DNA from: Oasisia sp. SBJ-2009
Lineage: Eukaryota; Annelida; Polychaeta; Sabellida; Siboglinidae
NCBI GenBank assembly: GCA_964017155.1
Contig: OZ024865.1
Location: 16,738,377-16,802,376 of the forward strand
Length of the DNA: 64,000 bases
Direction: 5' to 3'
The translations under genes and the position numbers were made by a program. The notes under the pieces were generated by a model that saw only the letters and a list, made by a program, of their open reading frames with translations, was not told the DNA's origin and made no database searches. Below, piece after piece: positions 54,901 through 59,655 of the stretch. Within the stretch, counting starts at the first letter, position 1, and each line of letters begins with the position of its first letter.

Positions 54901-56315
54901 TGTGTCATGGTTTACCTGTGTCACCTAAGTGATGTGTCCAGTGTGTCATGATTTACCTGTGTCACCTAAGTGATGTGTCCAGTGTGTCATGGTTTACCTG
55001 TGTCACCTAATTGATGTGTCCAGTGTGTCATGGTTTACCTGTGTCACCTAATTGATGTGTCCAATGTGTCATGGTTTACCTGTGTCACGTAATTGATATG
55101 TCCAGTGTGTCATGGTTTACCTGTGTCACCTAAGTGATGTGTCCAGTGTGTCATGGTTTACCTGTGTCACCTAATTGATGTGTCCAGTGTGACATGGTTT
55201 ACCTGTGTCACCTAATTGATGTGTCCAGTGTGTCATGGTTTACCTGTGTCACGTAATTGATATGTCCAGTAGGTCACGGTTTACCTGTGTAACCTAATTG
55301 ATGAATCCGATGTGTCATGATCTACCTGTGTCACCTAAATGATGTGTCCAATATGTCATGGTTTACCTCTGTCACCTAATTGATGTGTCCAGTGTCACAG
55401 TATACCTGTGTCACCTAATTGAGGTCTCAATGTGTCACATAATACATGTGTCAGTTAATTGATGTGTCTGGAACTGTGATTTCATTTGGGTGGGTAAAAC
55501 CCATTGTAGAATATGGTAGAAAATCATTGGATTGGTGGTGGATGGATACAAAATTAGGAGCAAAACAGGTTTTAAAATATCACAGATATCAACAGTTATG
55601 CTTGAAATGAGTCTCATAACTGTGTAGTCCACCAAAAATGTTACTGCCAAAATGTGATAACGTATAAAGCCGTGGATCTTGACCATAACTTGTCACTGGT
55701 TGTGTTGTTAGACGGAGAAGTCTTCCACAACATTTCCTACGTTGATGACACAGGACACCATGCGAGCACACTAGGGGGCAGTGCAGTGCTGTATCACGAT
55801 GGCAGCATCCGAGGTATGTCGTCACATTTTCTCACGAAACATATTTTCTGTCTTATTTAGATTAATAAATAATTATATACCTTAGGGATATTTCCCTTCA
55901 CCACACAGTGGTGTTTCAAACTCGTTGATTGAAAGATATCCCCTTGGAAGATAAAACACTTTAAGGAGCATCAGTTTATTTTTCCAAAACAGCAAGCAAT
56001 CTCATCACCGTTTAAGGGTCTGTTTGAATCTAGGAGAAACTTACCAATAGATTTATATAAAACTTTTGAAGCTATTTCATGATGGTTAAAAATGACTTCA
56101 AGAAGATGCTTACAATATAGTAAAATGATCATCAAAAGTAGGTTTTGCTTGTGAGATTTGTCAAAAATACTTCCAATGAATCTCAGAATACACCTTATAA
56201 TAATAAAATTACTTTTTGGCAATATATTTAGAAATCCAGTACTTAGTGGCAAAAAACAAGTGTGTATTCTGACTGGTGTGACTGTTGTGTTGCAGGTGCT
56301 GACACTGTGTACTAG
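19867..56315 (+). CDS. Family C GPCR with five tandem Venus-flytrap modules (29 coding exons, 2830 aa)
   Basis: I assembled this by hand from 29 exons, all with GT/AG borders, whose phases agree throughout (8493 nt including stop). Order of parts: signal peptide (about residues 1-20); VFT1 (about 35-490); VFT2 (545-970); VFT3 (1020-1450); VFT4 (1500-1945); VFT5 (1990-2446); 7TM_3 domain (2521-2770); cytoplasmic tail ending ADTVY. Hallmarks of the mGluR-type ectodomain include [22 protein letters not shown] and VVHENSAWG. The 7TM core has the TM3 Cys ([10 protein letters not shown]) and its ECL2 partner (ARCAPEA), an NESRF loop-3 motif resembling the family's NEAKF, and RKMY where mGluRs have PKxY. 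The usual nine-cysteine domain is reduced to a CxxxxCxC linker. Known family C receptors carry a single VFT, so five is exceptional. The ligand is unknown. The 5' UTR exon was not located. Listed exons give the actual coding segments. Confidence 0.92.
20214..20290 (-). mobile_element. SINE family B tail fragment
   Basis: tactggactgggccctttcc and taaaagtccaatcgaag match the tail of family B in reverse. The rest is absent. Confidence 0.5.
21604..21726 (+). CDS. Receptor exon 2: VFT1 GLQVHDSC segment
   Basis: The segment follows tttcag and precedes GTAATT. It reads GLQVHDSC at the start, the family C strand and disulfide cysteine, and finishes SKLFLG. It starts and ends in phase 1, so it is a symmetric 41-codon exon. 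Confidence 0.9.
21804..22080 (-). mobile_element. tRNA-derived SINE, family B, reverse copy
   Basis: Reverse complement of the element at 33015, from ctggatggggccatttcc to the head gcacgaccactgctcccc. It lies in receptor intron 2. Confidence 0.72.
22371..22703 (+). mobile_element. tRNA-derived SINE, family A
   Basis: The head resembles a tRNA gene: A box gtggctcaggggtagagc and B box gttcgaaacc. The body carries ttgctccagttcactcag and caatcctgaggattgg, and it ends tataagaacttaccttttt. It lies in receptor intron 2. Confidence 0.8.
23348..23692 (-). mobile_element. tRNA-derived SINE, family A, reverse copy
   Basis: Reverse complement of the element at 22371, from the tail side (aaaggcaagttcttgtat) to the tRNA head (cccctgagccactgcgctct). 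It is close enough in sequence to be a recent paralogue. It lies in receptor intron 2, about 650 bp from the forward copy. Confidence 0.8.
23801..23967 (+). CDS. Receptor exon 3: VFT1 ligand-cleft core
   Basis: The acceptor is tttcctccag and the donor GTACAT. The segment carries [18 protein letters not shown], then [11 protein letters not shown] and FLLRTVRP, which match the mGluR strand-loop around the amino-acid-binding serine and the RTVP turn. It enters in phase 1 and leaves in phase 0. Confidence 0.92.
24090..24400. repeat. TA-rich microsatellite in receptor intron 3
   Basis: Interrupted TA runs including two near-copies of ataactcaattttttt-type sequence at 24258 and 24396. Confidence 0.85.
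24530..24693 (+). CDS. Receptor exon 4: VFT1 lobe crossover
   Basis: Acceptor gtggtgcag, donor GTAACC. It encodes [20 protein letters not shown], equivalent to the alpha helix plus the W-x-Y-V-x-x-V strand leading into lobe 2. It enters in phase 0 and ends in phase 2. Confidence 0.92.
25407..26127 (+). CDS. Receptor exon 5: VFT1 lobe 2 and return to lobe 1
   Basis: Acceptor ttgctgtag, donor GTAGGT. It covers residues 253-493, including the [11 protein letters not shown] strand, the [13 protein letters not shown] segment that recurs as W-F-x-E-x-Y/F in the other modules, and the final DYSFTK strand. It leaves in phase 0 immediately before the next module's VGT motif. Confidence 0.93.
26236..26324. 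repeat. TA microsatellite in receptor intron 5
   Basis: Nearly uninterrupted (TA)n; a CA-rich stretch follows at 26550-26700. Confidence 0.9.
26791..28230 (+). CDS. Receptor exon 6: linker 1 and the whole of VFT2 in one exon
   Basis: Acceptor ttctgtgaag, donor GTAAGA; 480 codons, both ends in phase 0. It starts VGTSRPAR, passes a CPNGTCSQC linker, and then runs through a complete VFT ([43 protein letters not shown], final [14 protein letters not shown]). It is the only module without an internal intron. The open frame continues upstream into the intron only by chance, through CA repeats. Confidence 0.94.
28641..28974 (+). mobile_element. tRNA-derived SINE, family A-like, diverged head
   Basis: The 3' body matches family A (gagtacctggctatggacag, taagaacttaccttttt), but the head, gagtggttagaacatcgaac, resembles a leucine/serine-type tRNA instead. 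It lies in receptor intron 6. Confidence 0.6.
28983..29376. mobile_element. hAT-like non-autonomous DNA transposon (MITE)
   Basis: The 394-bp element has perfect 10-bp terminal inverted repeats, CAGGGTCCGT and ACGGACCCTG, flanked on both sides by TGTATG. Sub-terminal CCTTGAAAGTCTTGA-type repeats are also inverted. The CAGGG start is typical of hAT elements; the visible direct repeat is 6 bp rather than the canonical 8. It encodes nothing. It inserted next to a SINE in receptor intron 6. Confidence 0.65.
29421..30083 (+). CDS. Receptor exon 7: linker 2 and VFT3 lobe 1
   Basis: Acceptor attcttttag, donor GTATGT; both ends in phase 0. It begins [10 protein letters not shown], contains the CPGTCAEC linker and [13 protein letters not shown], and ends MGWKYIQ. 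The donor runs straight into a TGTGTAC/TGTACAG satellite. Confidence 0.93.
30084..30508. repeat. TGTGTAC / AGTGTAC satellite at the exon 7 donor
   Basis: Heptamers TGTGTAC and AGTGTAC alternate irregularly for about 60 units. The array begins at the splice donor GTATGTACTGTGTAC itself. Confidence 0.95.
30886..31475 (+). CDS. Receptor exon 8: VFT3 lobe 2
   Basis: Acceptor atatacttcag, donor GTATGT; enters in phase 0 and leaves in phase 2. It encodes [37 protein letters not shown] and the long helix [16 protein letters not shown]. The donor is followed at once by an AGTC satellite. Confidence 0.93.
31476..31680. repeat. AGTC / AGCC / AGGC satellite at the exon 8 donor
   Basis: Tetramers start within six bases of the donor (GTATGTCAGTCAGTC) and shift from AGTC to AGCC to AGGC to AGAC. 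Confidence 0.95.
32007..32055 (+). pseudogene. Diverged tandem copy of the start of exon 9
   Basis: It reads [16 protein letters not shown] in frame, compared with [16 protein letters not shown] in exon 9, about 85 bp upstream. It is followed by AAG/GTAAAG, a donor-like sequence. It is either an exon-fragment duplication or a cryptic micro-exon. Confidence 0.6.
32095..32281 (+). CDS. Receptor exon 9: VFT3 C-terminal part
   Basis: Acceptor tgataacag, donor GTGGGA; phase 2 to phase 0. It reads [15 protein letters not shown], then [18 protein letters not shown], matching the mGluR segment before the cysteine-rich linker. A diverged copy of its first 40 or so bases lies just upstream. Confidence 0.92.
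32430..32800. repeat. CT-rich low-complexity stretch in receptor intron 9
   Basis: Runs of tctctctct and tttctccctctcactttctc. Confidence 0.8.
33015..33290 (+). mobile_element. tRNA-derived SINE, family B
   Basis: The head has tggttgcgcggtagagg (A box) and gtagttcaatccca (B box). The body reads gtgtctttcggaagagacac and ctatgccaggggaagtaaaa. It lies in receptor intron 9. Confidence 0.72.
33364..33526 (+). CDS. Receptor exon 10: linker 3 and start of VFT4
   Basis: Acceptor gtcttgcag, donor GTGAGT; phase 0 to phase 1. It begins VASFKGSV, has the CGSSCGQC linker and [11 protein letters not shown]. The donor merges into a GTGA/GTGG array. Confidence 0.9.
33527..33880. repeat. GTGA / GTGG satellite at the exon 10 donor
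   Basis: The donor GTGAGT is the first unit of the array. Dozens of further GTGAGT copies follow inside the intron, up to 43 bases after the last of which the acceptor region begins. Confidence 0.95.
33953..34319 (+). CDS. Receptor exon 11: VFT4 lobe 1 with a duplicated 5' splice site
   Basis: Acceptor gttgtttacag; phase 1 to phase 2. It encodes [17 protein letters not shown], the [10 protein letters not shown] strand and RIPQI. The donor context CAG/GTACGG occurs twice because 21 bp are duplicated in tandem (34309-34329 and 34330-34350). The alternative exon end at 34340 keeps the frame and inserts seven residues. Confidence 0.9.
34967..35099 (+). CDS. Receptor exon 12: VFT4 core
   Basis: Acceptor aatcttacag, donor GTGGGG; phase 2 to phase 0. 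It encodes [11 protein letters not shown] and [16 protein letters not shown], the best preserved mGluR-like signature in the ectodomain, and ends VKYVQ. Confidence 0.92.
35640..35960 (+). mobile_element. LINE 3' ORF end (reverse transcriptase C-terminus relic)
   Basis: An open frame reads [19 protein letters not shown] and [20 protein letters not shown], matching the conserved C-terminal pattern of CR1/L2-type LINE proteins (a HPL-x-LLPSGRR-x-KTNRY-SFIP-LLN pattern). It is 5'-truncated and lies in receptor intron 12. Confidence 0.65.
36062..36785. repeat. TGTGT / TGTCG / TGCACGTGT / CGTTG pentamer-based satellite
   Basis: Blocks of homogeneous units succeed each other: TGTGT, GTGTC, TGTGT, TTGCACGTG, TTGTACGTG, then CGTTG. 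It ends 60 bp before receptor exon 13. Confidence 0.95.
36846..37109 (+). CDS. Receptor exon 13: VFT4 lobe 2
   Basis: Acceptor ctgtccacag, donor GTAACT; both ends in phase 0. It begins [12 protein letters not shown] at the same intron position as VFT3 exon 8 and finishes FHFIGSE, which continues as VWANS in the next exon. Confidence 0.92.
37220..37360. repeat. Degenerate GAAT-rich stretch
   Basis: Repeated cgaatcgaatatcgaatc-like motifs in receptor intron 13, preceded by a GTGC microsatellite at 37160-37215. Confidence 0.5.
37671..37883 (+). CDS. Receptor exon 14: VFT4 lobe 2, continued
   Basis: Acceptor ttgtctcccag, donor GTACTG; both ends in phase 0. It contains [19 protein letters not shown] and [14 protein letters not shown], the recurring W-F-x-E-x-F/Y motif. 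Confidence 0.92.
37915..37990 (-). mobile_element. LINE/SINE 3' tail
   Basis: On the minus strand the sequence reads gtgaagcgccacgaacg, then gcgctataccaaataaat and an ATT run, a common LINE-derived 3' tail. It lies directly after exon 14. Confidence 0.45.
38385..38990. repeat. Minisatellite, about 19-bp unit
   Basis: Units like gaagtgtttagaaaggggg, about 30 imperfect copies, in receptor intron 14. Confidence 0.9.
39056..39121 (+). CDS. Receptor exon 15: 22-codon VFT4 exon
   Basis: Acceptor tattgttgcag, donor GTTTGT; both ends in phase 0. It reads [13 protein letters not shown] and AYQQ and carries a cysteine expected after the W-F-x-E motif. It is too short to detect alone, but it is required to keep the module's order, with both neighbours in phase 0. 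Confidence 0.85.
40067..40230 (+). CDS. Receptor exon 16: VFT4 helix and GVC segment
   Basis: Acceptor gtttgacag, donor GTAAGT; phase 0 to phase 2. It encodes [20 protein letters not shown] and [14 protein letters not shown], paralogous to [14 protein letters not shown] and SGVCNAF of VFT3. Confidence 0.92.
40259..40600 (-). mobile_element. tRNA-derived SINE, family A, reverse copy
   Basis: Very similar to the copy at 23348, including cttctctgggaagcatccag and the head cccctgagcaactgcgctct. It sits just after exon 16 and abuts a 32-bp minisatellite. Confidence 0.8.
40601..41895. repeat. 32-bp minisatellite in receptor intron 16
   Basis: Around 40 copies of tgtatgttactttgtgacct plus a variable catgtctgattg-type end. 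It abuts a SINE. Confidence 0.95.
42197..42302 (+). CDS. Receptor exon 17: end of VFT4
   Basis: Acceptor acgttgcag, donor GTAAGT; phase 2 to phase 0. It encodes [14 protein letters not shown] and [17 protein letters not shown], the terminal strand before linker 4. Confidence 0.9.
42350..42450 (-). mobile_element. SINE family B fragment
   Basis: agtgagtccactacaagtta and acccccagtgtgggatcttt match the middle of the reverse family B copy at 21804. It lies in receptor intron 17. Confidence 0.5.
42640..42790 (+). mobile_element. LINE 3' ORF end
   Basis: The frame reads [20 protein letters not shown] then [15 protein letters not shown] and a stop, the same LINE C-terminal pattern as at 35640. It lies in receptor intron 17. 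Confidence 0.65.
43028..43290. repeat. Pentamer satellite GCACC / GTATT
   Basis: cactg and cgcac pentamers change to gtttt and then pure gtatt; it ends 38 bp before exon 18. Confidence 0.95.
43328..43600 (+). CDS. Receptor exon 18: linker 4 and start of VFT5
   Basis: Acceptor tatgtcacag, donor GTGGGT; both ends in phase 0. It begins [12 protein letters not shown], then the [10 protein letters not shown] linker, [13 protein letters not shown] and AFFYALDQ. Confidence 0.92.
44044..44417 (+). CDS. Receptor exon 19: VFT5 lobe 1
   Basis: Acceptor ttaatatcag, donor GTGGGT; phase 0 to phase 2. It encodes [41 protein letters not shown] and ALDWVYF. The open frame beyond 44417 is only a CA-rich repeat. 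Confidence 0.92.
44455..45300. repeat. CA / ACACC compound satellite with higher-order repeats
   Basis: (CA)n, ACACC units and a longer block containing cacccacgtatgtacacac are repeated about three times as a higher-order unit. Confidence 0.9.
46245..46407 (+). CDS. Receptor exon 20: VFT5 lobe crossover
   Basis: Acceptor tgttgttcag, donor GTATGG; phase 2 to phase 0. It encodes [17 protein letters not shown], aligned with [12 protein letters not shown] of VFT3. The intron falls one base earlier in the codon than in VFT3 and VFT4. Confidence 0.88.
46820..47450. repeat. CCAACACA / CCAACACT octamer satellite
   Basis: Octamers CCAACACA and CCAACACT, with CCACCACA variants, mix irregularly for about 78 units. 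A CACT array follows at 47475-47510, just before exon 21. Confidence 0.95.
47526..47720 (+). CDS. Receptor exon 21: VFT5 lobe 2
   Basis: Acceptor cctgttgtag, donor GTGAGT; both ends in phase 0. It encodes [16 protein letters not shown] and [13 protein letters not shown], the counterpart of the mGluR SDGW strand end. Confidence 0.92.
48045..48240. repeat. Minisatellite, 20-23 bp unit
   Basis: Units like gtgttatcttgaactgtgtc in receptor intron 21. Confidence 0.85.
48461..48610 (+). CDS. Receptor exon 22: VFT5 lobe 2, continued
   Basis: Acceptor tatctcgcag, donor GTAACA; both ends in phase 0. It encodes [15 protein letters not shown] and [14 protein letters not shown], again the W-F-x-E motif. 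Confidence 0.9.
48765..49008. repeat. TA microsatellite in receptor intron 22
   Basis: (TA)n interrupted by single substitutions and atgcatat or ataatata variants. Confidence 0.95.
49254..49387 (+). CDS. Receptor exon 23: VFT5 helix
   Basis: Acceptor tgttgtttag, donor GTAGGT; phase 0 to phase 2. It encodes [15 protein letters not shown] and [18 protein letters not shown], the counterpart of the NAVYAV helix. Confidence 0.88.
50287..50500 (+). CDS. Receptor exon 24: end of VFT5
   Basis: Acceptor tctttgcaag, donor GTTGGT; phase 2 to phase 0. It encodes [37 protein letters not shown] and LYKK. The phase-2 entry matches the intron entering VFT3 exon 9. Confidence 0.9.
51220..51693 (+). CDS. Receptor exon 25: linker 5, TM1, TM2 and TM3
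   Basis: Starting after gtgtcaacag gives phase 0 and [11 protein letters not shown], the linker hallmark. A competing cag at 51201-51203 would shift the frame. Donor GTACGT. Contents: linker cysteines CPLGQPCSC (about residues 2480-2488), TM1 [21 protein letters not shown]2 [18 protein letters not shown], and the start of TM3 with [17 protein letters not shown]. The ectodomain-to-membrane junction lacks the nine-cysteine domain of mGluRs. Confidence 0.93.
51954..52140 (-). mobile_element. LINE 3' ORF fragment, reverse
   Basis: With frameshifts, the minus strand reads [15 protein letters not shown] then [19 protein letters not shown], a LINE C-terminal pattern. Its 50 bp at 51954-52003 are an exact reverse complement of 52299-52348. 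Confidence 0.55.
52299..52415 (+). mobile_element. LINE 3' ORF fragment, forward
   Basis: It reads [20 protein letters not shown] then [14 protein letters not shown] and a stop, the typical end of many LINE ORF2 proteins. The stop inside AWN-x-LP is shared with the reverse copy, so both derive from an already broken parent. Confidence 0.6.
52790..53110 (-). mobile_element. LINE 3' ORF fragment (RT C-terminus)
   Basis: On the minus strand: [59 protein letters not shown] and FKNKINIYL, an uninterrupted LINE C-terminal segment. It ends 55 bp before receptor exon 26. Confidence 0.75.
53167..53327 (+). CDS. Receptor exon 26: intracellular loop 2 and TM4
   Basis: Acceptor tttgtctgcag, donor GTATGT; phase 0 to phase 2. 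It encodes [20 protein letters not shown] (loop 2) and [17 protein letters not shown] (TM4). It is followed by a CCCTTT-type polypyrimidine intron. Confidence 0.92.
53465..54342. repeat. CCCTCCCTTTCC polypyrimidine satellite in the intron between TM4 and ECL2 exons
   Basis: About 880 bp of CCCCCTCCCTTT dodecamers with almost no purines on the plus strand. It creates long proline/serine frames that are not genes. It ends 36 bp before the exon 27 acceptor. Confidence 0.95.
54378..54775 (+). CDS. Receptor exon 27: ECL2, TM5, TM6, TM7 and proximal tail
   Basis: Acceptor ggtgcttacag, donor GTACAG; phase 2 to phase 1. It encodes [13 protein letters not shown] (ECL2 cysteine), TM5 [20 protein letters not shown], loop 3 [10 protein letters not shown]6 [17 protein letters not shown]7 [18 protein letters not shown] and the basic tail [12 protein letters not shown]. 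Codon use is strongly GC-biased compared with the flanking introns. Confidence 0.93.
54780..55440. repeat. 41-bp minisatellite in receptor intron 27
   Basis: About 16 copies of a unit containing gtcacctaagtgatgtgtcc and agtgtgtcatggtttacctg. The array starts within a few bases of the exon 27 donor. Confidence 0.95.
55712..55813 (+). CDS. Receptor exon 28: cytoplasmic tail
   Basis: Acceptor gtgttgttag, donor GTATGT; both ends in phase 1, 34 codons. It encodes [18 protein letters not shown] and [10 protein letters not shown]. No recognised domain; tyrosines and serines could be phosphorylated (inference). Confidence 0.82.
56296..56315 (+). CDS. Receptor exon 29: last six codons and stop
   Basis: After gtgttgcag the split codon G/GT is completed and the frame reads G-ADTVY, then TAG at 56313-56315. 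The exon then continues as 3' UTR. The assignment rests on the strong acceptor and the matching phase 1. An alternative is read-through of the exon 28 donor, which would give a different short tail. Confidence 0.72.
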
Positions 56316-56966
56316 TGGGGGCGGGGCGACACCAGAGGGCAGCACCAAGAGATGTCAGGTGTTCCTATAAGCTGCTAGACGGAGCTACGTCAGAGGTTCC
56401 TAGAAGTCACTCGACCAAGAAATGTGATGTTCCTAGAAGTCACGACACCTAGAAATATAAGGCATTTCTAGAAGTCACAGAAATGTCAGGTGTTCGTAGA
56501 AGTCACTATACCAATAAATGTGTGACGTTCAGAGAAGTCACTACATACAGATGTGTGACGTTCCTAGAAGTCATGACACCTAGTAATTTAAGGTGTTTCA
56601 AGAAGTAACTTACTACACCTAGAAATATTAGGTGTTCTTATAAGTCTGAGAGACGACACCCAACAATGAATGTTCTTCCAGAGTGTGACACACATGTGGT
56701 GTGAAGCCTTATTGTAGTTGTTTATCAGCTAGAGACAAGTACACTGTTTATTTACGTAGTTCCACTGTCAAATGTTGGAGAAAATTGTGTGCTATATTCC
56801 TGGTGTACCTGGTGGTCTCCGTGATGACAACTGGAGTGATGACTCATCTACAGATTGTCTGGGAATTAGATGCTGCAGCTACACAGTGTAATCTGTTTTA
56901 TGTACCATCTTATATAGAGATTTATTACAATATATATAAATATATATATGTATGTATATATATATG

Positions 56967-56999
<33 letters not shown>

Positions 57000-57440
57000 G
57001 ACACAGGTATGTCAATATATATTGACAATATTAGTTTTTTATAAACTGGATTTATATTTGTAGGAAGTAAAGCATCATATTAATTTATATTTGATGGGGC
57101 TTTACATCTAGAGCTATATTATACATATATGAACGGATTACAAATATATATACATGTATACATATATATATATGTGAAGAGAAGTCCAAAATGTTAACTA
57201 GAGGGGTTGGAAACTGCAGAACTGAATGTGTACAAAAAAGGGGGGCTCAGTTTAAAAGAAATTGTTGTCTTCCTAGCTACAAATTATATTTCTCATGAAA
57301 AGTTATGAATGCGTGCTGTGCTTAGTAGTGGCGTTTCCCAGGAGCTAGTGTTTAATACTGCTGTAAATGATTGTGACAGTGGCGGTAATTATGTAGAAAT
57401 ACATGCTTTTTGACTCGTCATAATAAATACAAATTGCTAC
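56316..57440 (+). other. Probable 3' UTR of the receptor gene
   Basis: Non-coding sequence follows the stop. AATAAA hexamers occur at 56513 and 57422; the latter, in taataaatacaaat, would end the transcript near 57440. The first 330 bases consist of degenerate tandem repeats. Confidence 0.4.
56345..56650. repeat. Degenerate repeat in the 3' UTR
   Basis: About seven imperfect units built on gttcctagaagtcac followed by acacctagaaat. Confidence 0.75.
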
Positions 57441-59317
57441 TTTTAAAACCCTGCTTTTGTGTCTGTACAATATAGAATTTTCCTAAGTTGGAAATATAAA
57501 ATTAAATAACACAATTTTAAGCAAATCTATATTAAAAACAGGATTTGGCTATAGTCTTTCCCATAAATACCTTCTTCCCAAGCATCACTGAAATATGCAG
57601 ACTTGTTTTTAAATAACTGGCTAGAATTAGTGTGCTGGTCACTTCACGAATTCTTCTACGGCTGTGCAGAAGTAAAATATAGCCTTTTCTAATTCACCAA
57701 TGTTGCAGGGTTCTTCCACTTCCGGGTTTTGTGCCAAGTGTTAGATGGACATTAATTCCAATCTTCAAAATATCACACATATTTTTTGCACCTGATCAGA
57801 TAACCAACCCCCGACTGGTTACAAATGTTTTATGCAATTTGCATCAACATGGAAAACTTTCATATTTACGTGATAACAAACTTCATTCAGAAATACTCTA
57901 GAAAACTCCACATGCAAGAGGATGGACGTGCTTGCTAACACGTTTAAATGACAAAACCATGACAATTTCAAGATCAAGTAACAACATTTATTTTGATTTA
58001 CACTGACATCATCCGTATCGCGTCCCATACATAATTCATTCAATTACAACTTTCTGTGTCAACATAAACCTCGTGACACCAGCGTAGAATTGACGTGGTG
58101 ACACCAAATAAACCAGCTACAGACTACTCTGTATTGTCTAGCAACAACATGTCTGTACAGATGTCTACAGACGGAGTCGTTACCTCTGCTGTGACAAACT
58201 GCACAGGAAGTATTCAGCCACACAGCTGTAATTGCTGAGCTTCAGTTATTAAAGCAATCCCGACTGGAAGATGTGCAACTAAAAGTGGTTCAAGTGGCCA
58301 GCTGACCCCAGTACATGTGACAGCATCAATAAATACACAGGTTGAACAGAAGCTGAAAGTATTTACAAATATACAATGTCAGAAAAGCACAACCATCGCG
58401 CCACCTTCGTACCTTCCTGAGAAACATTTAGAAAACTATAATCTGCTAATAAAGTATAAACGACCGCCGGCTGCCGTCACATTACGCTCGGGGACTGTGT
58501 TAGCTTTGGTCAGAAGAAAATTGTCACAACCCAACTTGTTGTACTCAAACAAATCTACAAAATATGTTCTGCGAATATTATTAAAAGGTAGGCCTCATAA
58601 ATGGCTGACTTCGTGCACGTGACCTTGAAAACAGGGATCATTGATTATCCTCCACTGTCAGCAGGGATCATCAACTGTGCTCCTCTCATTTCAGGGACCA
58701 TCAATTGTACTCCACTGACAGCAGGGACCATCAATTATGCTGCTACATTGGTCTGAAGCTAATGAAACAGAATAGACATAATATCAACGACTGTTACTCA
58801 ACCTTGAACTTTACAAACATAAGCATCATTTGATCTAGATTAAACATTATCGATGATGTACATATTGAACAGCTGCCAAAACAAACGTCCGATGCCCCAA
58901 CAATATGAAAACTGCGACACCCGAGCATCGAAACATAACCCATCTCCTCGAGTAGAAATAAATAAATTATCTGGGATCATTCATTATTTACACGGGAACA
59001 TATCGTAGACATCTGTCACATCCACATATGTGCAGCTTGTATATATCTGCTGAGGGTGATTCTAATGTAACCCTAGAGTTGATGGAACGGGGGAAATTTC
59101 TGGGATGAATAAAAATAGACTGGAGCATTTAGGGATTTCTACTTTACCAATACATTTACTGTGTTATAAAAACAAATATATTGCAGGTATACTGTTTCTG
59201 GGATATTGTGCCAACTGTGTGACTGACTACCTGTAATGTAGTACAGTCAACAGTGGTGCCACCTTTAGTGTAGTGCAGTCAACTCTGGAATTACAGTGGG
59301 GCTACCTCTACTACCGT

Positions 59318-59655
59318 AGTACAGTCAACACAGGTATTACAATAGGGCTTCTGGTATAGTACAGTCAACACAGGTATTACAATAGGGCTTCTGGTATAGT
59401 ACAGTCAACACAGGTATTACAATAGGGCTTCTGGTATAGTACAGTCAACACAGGTATTACAATAGGGCTTCTGGTATAGTACAGTCAACACAGGTATTAC
59501 AATAGGGCTTCTGGTATAGTACAGTCAACACAGGTATTACAATAGGGCTTCTGGTATAGTACAGTCAACACAGGTATTACAATAGGGCTTCTGGTATAGT
59601 ACAGTCAACACAGGTATTACAATAGGGCTTCTGGTATAGTACAGTCAACACAGGC
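59318..59655. repeat. 40-bp near-perfect tandem array
   Basis: Eight or more copies of a unit containing acagtcaacacaggtattac and aatagggcttctggtatagt with almost no variation, flanked to about 59960 by diverged related units. Confidence 0.95.
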
